Of a stretch of DNA of 10,318 bases, positions 6,954 through 10,318 are shown one piece after another. The DNA lies in the NCBI GenBank assembly GCA_016199665.1, contig JACQGG010000090.1:1-10318 (forward strand), written 5' to 3'. Below the pieces are notes generated by a model, which was given only the letters and a program-made list of their open reading frames with translations, was not told where the DNA came from and ran no database searches. This DNA comes from Acidobacteriota bacterium (GTDB taxonomy: Bacteria > Acidobacteriota > UBA6911 > JACQSX01). Numbering within the stretch: position 1 is the stretch's first letter; each line of letters begins with the position of its first letter. The translations under genes and the position numbers were made by a program.

Positions 6954-7230
6954 CCATGAACTCACCGACACGGCCAGAACTCAGTCGCTCCGGCCTTCTG
7001 GACGCGGGCCCTTGGGTCGCCCATCCGCCCAATGAAGTCCACACGGAAATTCTTCAGAGCTGCGACAATAAATCGGGTGAAACGATCCAGGCATGGGGGC
7101 ATCCGCCCCTTGGAGGCCTGGGACAAACGGCGTGCAGCGCTTGCGGCTTGGGAAAACGGGAAGGGTCTTGGTCTGAGATTTGCTTTTATTTCGTCCGTGC
7201 AAGCGCCGTTCTGCGTGCGATAAGCTGGAA

Positions 7231-7346
7231 ACCTGTATCATGCTAGAGACGAGGTTGAATGAAGGCGATCTCCTGGACTATCCTGCACGGCATCTGAATC
7301 AGAAGCCTGAACCTGTATTTTGGAGAAACGAGGTTGAATGAAGGCG
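7231..7346 (+). repeat. Imperfect tandem duplication carrying a ribosome-binding site and start codon
   Basis: ACGAGGTTGAATGAAGGCG occurs at 7249-7267 and again, unchanged, at 7328-7346, 79 bp apart. Upstream of each copy is ACCTGTAT (7231-7238 and 7311-7318), then a diverged stretch with a one-base length difference, so the repeat unit is about 79-80 bp. The second copy provides GAGG and the ATG of the dehydrogenase at 7338. The first provides the same GAGG and an ATG at 7259 that opens a 12-codon ORF. Confidence 0.75.
7259..7297 (+). CDS. Possible 12-residue upstream peptide (leader ORF or duplication by-product)
   Basis: ATG at 7259, with GAGG four bases upstream, encodes MKAISWTILHGI and stops at TGA 7295-7297, 40 bp before the dehydrogenase start. 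Its start context and first three codons are identical to those of the dehydrogenase because both lie in a tandem duplication. It could be translated and influence the downstream start, or be a silent leftover. There is no run of one amino acid as in classic attenuation leaders. Confidence 0.25.
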   Translation: MKAISWTILHGI

Positions 7347-8387
7347 GCCATTTTTGAAGGTCCGGGGCGTCGTTTGGTTGTGCGGGATGTCGAGCAGCCC
7401 ACTCCGGGCCGCCAGGACATTCTGGTTCGGGTCGCCGCCTGCGGCCTTTGCCACAGCGATCTTCACTACCTGGACCACGGCGTTTCCACCCAAAAGCCGC
7501 CGCCTCTGATTCTGGGGCATGAAGCGGCGGGAGTGGTGGAAGAGGCCGGCGACGAAGTCACCGGGTTCGCTGCGGGAGACCGCGTCCTGCTTCCAACCAT
7601 GATCACCTGCGGGCAATGCTCTTATTGTCTCATGGGAAGGGAAAACCTCTGTCCCCGGCAGGAAATGTTCGGCAACCAGCGTGACGGCGCATTTGCACAG
7701 TACATCGCGGCGCCGGCGCGTTCCTGCTTCCCCTTGCCCGCCGGGATTTCGCTGGCCAAGGCTTGCATTATCGCCGATGCGCTTTCCACCCCTTACCACG
7801 CGGTCAAGAACCGGGGCCGGGTTCAGGTGGGCGACCATGTGGCGGTGATCGGCTGCGGCGGCATCGGTATGAATGCCGTCCAATGCGCCGCCTTGGCCGG
7901 GGGGCGCGTCATCGCCATTGACAAGGTGGCGGCAAAGCTGGAGCTGGCCCGAACCCTGGGCGCCGCCGCCACGATCAACGCCAGCCAGATGGAAAACGTT
8001 GCCAGCCAGGTCCGGAAGTTAACGCAGGGAGGGGCGGATATTGTTTTTGAGGCAATCGGAAGACCCGAGACACAGCGACTCGGTTTTGACTCGCTGCGCC
8101 GCGGCGGGCGTCTCTGCCTGGTCGGTTACAGTCCTGACATGCTCCAGCTTCCCGCCGGAAAACTCACCTACTTTGAAATCGAGGTGATTGGCAGCCTGGG
8201 GTGTCGAAGAGCCGACTATCCGGCGCTCATCGAACTGGTCCGGAGCGGCCGGCTGCAGCTTGATTCCCTCATCAGCGCGACCTACTCCCTGGAAGATATT
8301 AACCTTGGGTTTGACGCCCTGCGCCAGGGAGAATCTCTTCGCTCAGTCGTATTGCCAAACGGAGAAGCAGAAGCATGGAAACAATAA
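7338..8387 (+). CDS. Zinc-dependent alcohol dehydrogenase, MDR superfamily
   Basis: A 349-residue cytoplasmic oxidoreductase of normal length for the family, expected to oxidise an alcohol (or reduce a carbonyl) with NAD(H). The GroES-like N-terminal domain has the catalytic-zinc ligand C38 in CGLCHSD and the motif GHEAAG (60-65) with H61 and E62. The structural-zinc cysteines are C91, C94, C97 and C105. Where many members have a third catalytic Cys, this one has D147 in ADALSTPYHA, as in formaldehyde-dehydrogenase-like members. The Rossmann domain has GCGGIG (172-177), and D195 at the end of the second strand favours NAD. The ATG at 7338 follows GAGG inside a duplicated start region. The stop codon overlaps the next gene by 13 bp, so the two are co-transcribed and probably translationally coupled. 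The true substrate may be a hydroxyacyl-CoA, judging from the crotonase partner, but the sequence does not settle it. Confidence 0.93.
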   Translation: MKAAIFEGPGRRLVVRDVEQPTPGRQDILVRVAACGLCHSDLHYLDHGVSTQKPPPLILGHEAAGVVEEAGDEVTGFAAGDRVLLPTMITCGQCSYCLMGRENLCPRQEMFGNQRDGAFAQYIAAPARSCFPLPAGISLAKACIIADALSTPYHAVKNRGRVQVGDHVAVIGCGGIGMNAVQCAALAGGRVIAIDKVAAKLELARTLGAAATINASQMENVASQVRKLTQGGADIVFEAIGRPETQRLGFDSLRRGGRLCLVGYSPDMLQLPAGKLTYFEIEVIGSLGCRRADYPALIELVRSGRLQLDSLISATYSLEDINLGFDALRQGESLRSVVLPNGEAEAWKQ

Positions 8388-9187
8388 CGCCGTTCAACCC
8401 CACCAGTTTCCTTTTCGAAATACACGAGCAGGTGGCGCGCATCACCCTGAACCGTCCTGAAAGGCTGAATGCCCTCACCTTCAAAGTCTACCAGGAACTC
8501 TCCGAGGTTTTTGCCGGGCTGCAGACACGTGAGGATGTGCGCGTGGTGGTCATTTCCGGCGCGGGCCGGGCGTTCTGCTCCGGTGGAGACGTGCGAGAAA
8601 TCATTCCGGAACTGCTGGGCAAGGACGTTGCGACCCTGACTCAATACAACCGCATGACCGAGTCGTTGGTGCTGAACATCAGAAAACTTGGCAAACCGGT
8701 GCTGGCGGCGGTCAATGGGATCGCCGCAGGCGCCGGCGCGGCGCTGGCGTTGGCCTGCGATTTCAGGATCGCCTCCGAGACCGCTGCCTTTGCCTTCCTT
8801 TTCACCCAGGTCGGCCTGGCCGCCGCCGACATGGGCGTTTGTTATTTTCTGGCCAAGGTCGTAGGTCTCGGGCGGGCCACCGAGTGGATGATGCTGGCCA
8901 AGAAAGTCACCGCTGCGGAGGCCTACCAGGCCGGGTTGGTCAATGCCGTCGTAGCGCCAGAAAAATTCGAAGCAGAGGTCGAAGAGTGGGTCGGCCGGCT
9001 CAAGGCAGCGCCCCCCTTGGCGTTGACCGTAACCAAGGAAATCCTGAACCAGGCCCTTTCTGCCGACTTGGAAACCGCCGTACAGGTCGAAATTTACGGC
9101 CAGACGCTTTGCATGCAAAGCATGGATTTTCAGGAAGCGCACCGCGCGGCGCAGGAAAAGAGAAAACCGGTCTTCACAGGAAAGTGA
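8375..9187 (+). CDS. Enoyl-CoA hydratase/isomerase (crotonase) family protein
   Basis: A 270-residue acyl-CoA-transforming enzyme of normal crotonase length. ITLNRPERLNAL (23-34), the oxyanion-hole segment AFCSGGDV (66-73) and GIAAGAGAALALACDFRIAS (115-134) are family hallmarks. The two Glu residues of classical hydratases are missing by eye alignment: the first position is Ala (about 123) and the second is Phe (about 143). Instead D152 occurs in the GLAAADMG segment, a pattern I recognise from a crotonase subgroup annotated generically. Hydratase activity should therefore not be assumed; isomerase, hydrolase or ring-acting chemistry is possible. It starts at ATG 8375 within the end of the dehydrogenase gene (GGAG at 8361-8364 serves as ribosome-binding site), giving tight coupling. 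An aromatic or alicyclic acyl-CoA pathway is plausible but unproven. Confidence 0.92.
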   Translation: METITPFNPTSFLFEIHEQVARITLNRPERLNALTFKVYQELSEVFAGLQTREDVRVVVISGAGRAFCSGGDVREIIPELLGKDVATLTQYNRMTESLVLNIRKLGKPVLAAVNGIAAGAGAALALACDFRIASETAAFAFLFTQVGLAAADMGVCYFLAKVVGLGRATEWMMLAKKVTAAEAYQAGLVNAVVAPEKFEAEVEEWVGRLKAAPPLALTVTKEILNQALSADLETAVQVEIYGQTLCMQSMDFQEAHRAAQEKRKPVFTGK

Positions 9188-9209
9188 TTCTTGCGCCGGG
9201 CAGCCGGAA

Positions 9210-9968
9210 TCATCGAACACTCTGTCCGCCATCGACGACCAATGTGGAACCGGTGACCCAATCGGATGCGGAAGAAACCAGGAAAAGAGCGGCGCCGGTG
9301 AGATCCTGCGGGCGCCCGGCTCGGCGCAGGGGAATAAGGCGCCGGACGTATTCAGCGCCGGCCTTGCTTTCAAGGAATTTGCGGTTCATGTCGGTGACGA
9401 CATAACCAGGACAAAGAGCATTCACCTGAATGTTATCCGGGGCCCATTCAAGAGCGGCGATGCGGGTGAACTGGACGAGCGCCGCTTTGCTGGCAGCGTA
9501 GGCCGCCATTCCTTTTTCAGGATAGAGAGCGGAAATGGATGCGATGTTGAGGATCTTCCCCCTCCCTGCGTCTTTCATCACCCGGGCGCAGGCTCTGGCA
9601 CAGAAGACCGCACCCCGGAGATTGGCGCTCATCACGCGATCCCAGTCTTCCGGCCCGAGGTCCACAATCATCCTCACATCGGCCATCCCGGCATTGTTGA
9701 TCAGAATATCCAATCGCCCCGACTCCCTTCGCGCCCGGCCCACCATCTGTTCGACGGCGTCAATCTCGGTGATATCGACCTGCTCGATGAGGCATTTCCG
9801 GGCATGGCGCCGAATCTGCCGTGCGGTTTCCTGAAGCCGGGCCCGGTTGCGCGAGCAGATGACCAAGTCCGCGCCCCAGCGCGCGAGTTCAATGGCCAGA
9901 TGCCGTCCAATGCCACGGCTGGCGCCGGTAACCAGGGCGACTTTACCCTCGACGGAAAAAAGATTCAT
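9210..9968 (-). CDS. Short-chain dehydrogenase/reductase (FabG-like SDR)
   Basis: A 252-residue classical SDR, full length. It has the cofactor motif TGASRGIG (14-21), R40 after the second strand (suggesting NADP(H)), NNAG (91-94) and the catalytic set N116, S144, Y157 and K161 (YAASK). The PG motif (CPGYV) and a C-terminal VTGSTLVVDGG complete the fold. It interconverts an alcohol and a ketone, probably a 3-oxoacyl-type substrate. The ATG at 9966-9968 gives a normal N-terminus but has no clear Shine-Dalgarno sequence. It converges on the crotonase gene with only 22 bp between stop codons and no obvious terminator hairpin, so read-through antisense transcription is possible. Confidence 0.93.
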   Translation of the reverse strand: MNLFSVEGKVALVTGASRGIGRHLAIELARWGADLVICSRNRARLQETARQIRRHARKCLIEQVDITEIDAVEQMVGRARRESGRLDILINNAGMADVRMIVDLGPEDWDRVMSANLRGAVFCARACARVMKDAGRGKILNIASISALYPEKGMAAYAASKAALVQFTRIAALEWAPDNIQVNALCPGYVVTDMNRKFLESKAGAEYVRRLIPLRRAGRPQDLTGAALFLVSSASDWVTGSTLVVDGGQSVR

Positions 9969-10148
9969 GGGCTGCGCCTATTGTACTCGGATTTGCGCTC
10001 GGGGATCCTTCATCGCAATCCACCTCTATCAAAACCAGCAAGCCAACGCCAACTTCCCGTTGACCGCGCGCGCCGGCAGCGCCCGATCGGCTCTAGCCCG
10101 AAAACCCTGTTCAGCGCCAGGCGATTCTGCTACATTTGGCAACATTTA
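9969..10148. other. Upstream region of the SDR gene
   Basis: About 180 bp with no gene and no clear promoter box on the minus strand. It runs into the repeat element that starts at 10149. A 100-codon plus-strand ORF crosses it from inside the SDR gene and looks like a shadow. Confidence 0.5.
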
Positions 10149-10318
10149 ACTACTTTCCGGTGCGAAATGAATTTGACCGCCACCGCAGAGAATTCATGGA
10201 GAAGCACGCTTCTGCGTATGCTCGGCGCAGCAAGTTGGCAACTTCTTGTTTTTTGCAAAGTTTTTCTACCGCGGAGGCGCGGAGGACGCAGAGGCGGCGC
10301 AGAGAAAAAACCTCCGCG
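10149..10318. repeat. Second, inverted copy of the ACTTTCCGGTGC-ended element, cut by the window edge
   Basis: Bases 10152-10190 equal the reverse complement of 4739-4777 except for two substitutions, so this is the same terminal segment in opposite orientation. The interior differs from the first copy. It contains AGAAGC/GCTTCT (10200-10213), AAGTT/AACTT (10232-10244) with a T-run shortly after (10250-10255), and an ACCGCGGAGGCGC block (10268-10280). The last eight bases, CCTCCGCG, pair with CGCGGAGG at 10270-10277. The distal terminal repeat would lie beyond 10318. Confidence 0.65.

Larger units (their letters stand above)
6717..7337. other. Long divergent intergenic region
   Basis: About 620 bp between the minus-strand hydrolase block and the plus-strand dehydrogenase. 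It holds a candidate minus-strand promoter (6792-6820), a repeat fragment (6918-6953), a two-tier hairpin and a tandem duplication (7231-7346). The hairpin spans 7087-7121, with outer stem CCAGGC/GCCTGG and inner stem GGGGC/GCCCC. ORFs of up to 147 codons cross this region in both directions. They run through the repeats, lack recognisable motifs and have no good ribosome-binding site, so I do not call them genes. I see no tRNA or riboswitch. Confidence 0.6.

Noticed and set aside
6803..7246. A 147-codon plus-strand ORF and an 86-codon minus-strand ORF (6981-7241) in the divergent intergenic region.
   Set aside because: Low-complexity composition, read-through of the repeat at 6918-6953, no domains and no good start signals.
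9188..9209. Possible bidirectional terminator between the convergent crotonase and SDR genes.
   Set aside because: Only a 4-bp CCGG/CCGG pairing is visible, with no T-run on either side.
8282..9373. A 363-codon minus-strand ORF overlapping the crotonase gene and the SDR end.
   Set aside because: It is antisense to the strongly supported crotonase, has no recognisable domain, and is explained by open antisense frames in GC-rich genes.

Overview
The window holds six well-supported protein genes, one small coiled-coil gene, and several families of interspersed palindromic repeat. It looks like chromosomal DNA from a GC-rich, Gram-negative-type bacterium. My best guess is an acidobacterial or related soil/subsurface lineage. 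That rests on the repeats: paired REP palindromes around a transposase remnant, a palindrome whose reverse strand reads 'LAYARGSV', and repeats of the CTCTGCG/CCGCGGAG type. It also rests on the secreted amidohydrolase paralogues. No rRNA, tRNA or marker gene confirms the lineage.

Left edge (1-260): two REP units in inverted orientation flank the last ~42 codons of a REP-associated (Y1/IS200-like) transposase. The transposase fragment carries an apparent single-base frameshift and has no catalytic part, so the segment is a dead or non-autonomous mobile remnant.

Left two thirds (336-6716, all minus strand): three paralogous amidohydrolase-family-3 proteins of 608, 604 and 643 residues. Each has its own Sec-type signal peptide, so they should act outside the cytoplasm. 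The 6716-4785 gene is separated from the other two by ~420 bp of repeat-rich DNA. The 4360-2546 gene, a 100-residue coiled-coil protein (2484-2182) and the 2162-336 gene follow with gaps of 61 and 19 bp, as in an operon. All three hydrolases keep the first His of the usual HxH motif and two later His residues. All three appear to lack the second His, the carboxylated-Lys position and the C-terminal 'GSD' Asp of the canonical family. Their substrate is unknown.

Centre (6717-7337): a long divergent intergenic region. It holds a candidate promoter for the hydrolases, one repeat fragment, a two-tier hairpin, and a ~79-bp tandem duplication. The duplication copies the ribosome-binding site and start codon of the next gene, leaving a 12-codon ORF upstream.

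Right third: a zinc-dependent MDR dehydrogenase (7338-8387) overlaps by 13 bp a crotonase-family acyl-CoA enzyme (8375-9187). A convergent SDR oxidoreductase (9968-9210) ends 22 bp away. Together they suggest oxidation of a hydroxy- or oxo-acyl-CoA intermediate, possibly from a ring compound. This is inference from families and adjacency. The far right (10149-10318) is an inverted second copy of the repeat element found at 4627-4780, cut by the window edge.

I do not see a clear new defence or mobile system. The points most worth following are the non-canonical active sites of the hydrolase trio, the coiled-coil partner inside their operon, the paired terminal-repeat element, and the duplicated translation-start region.
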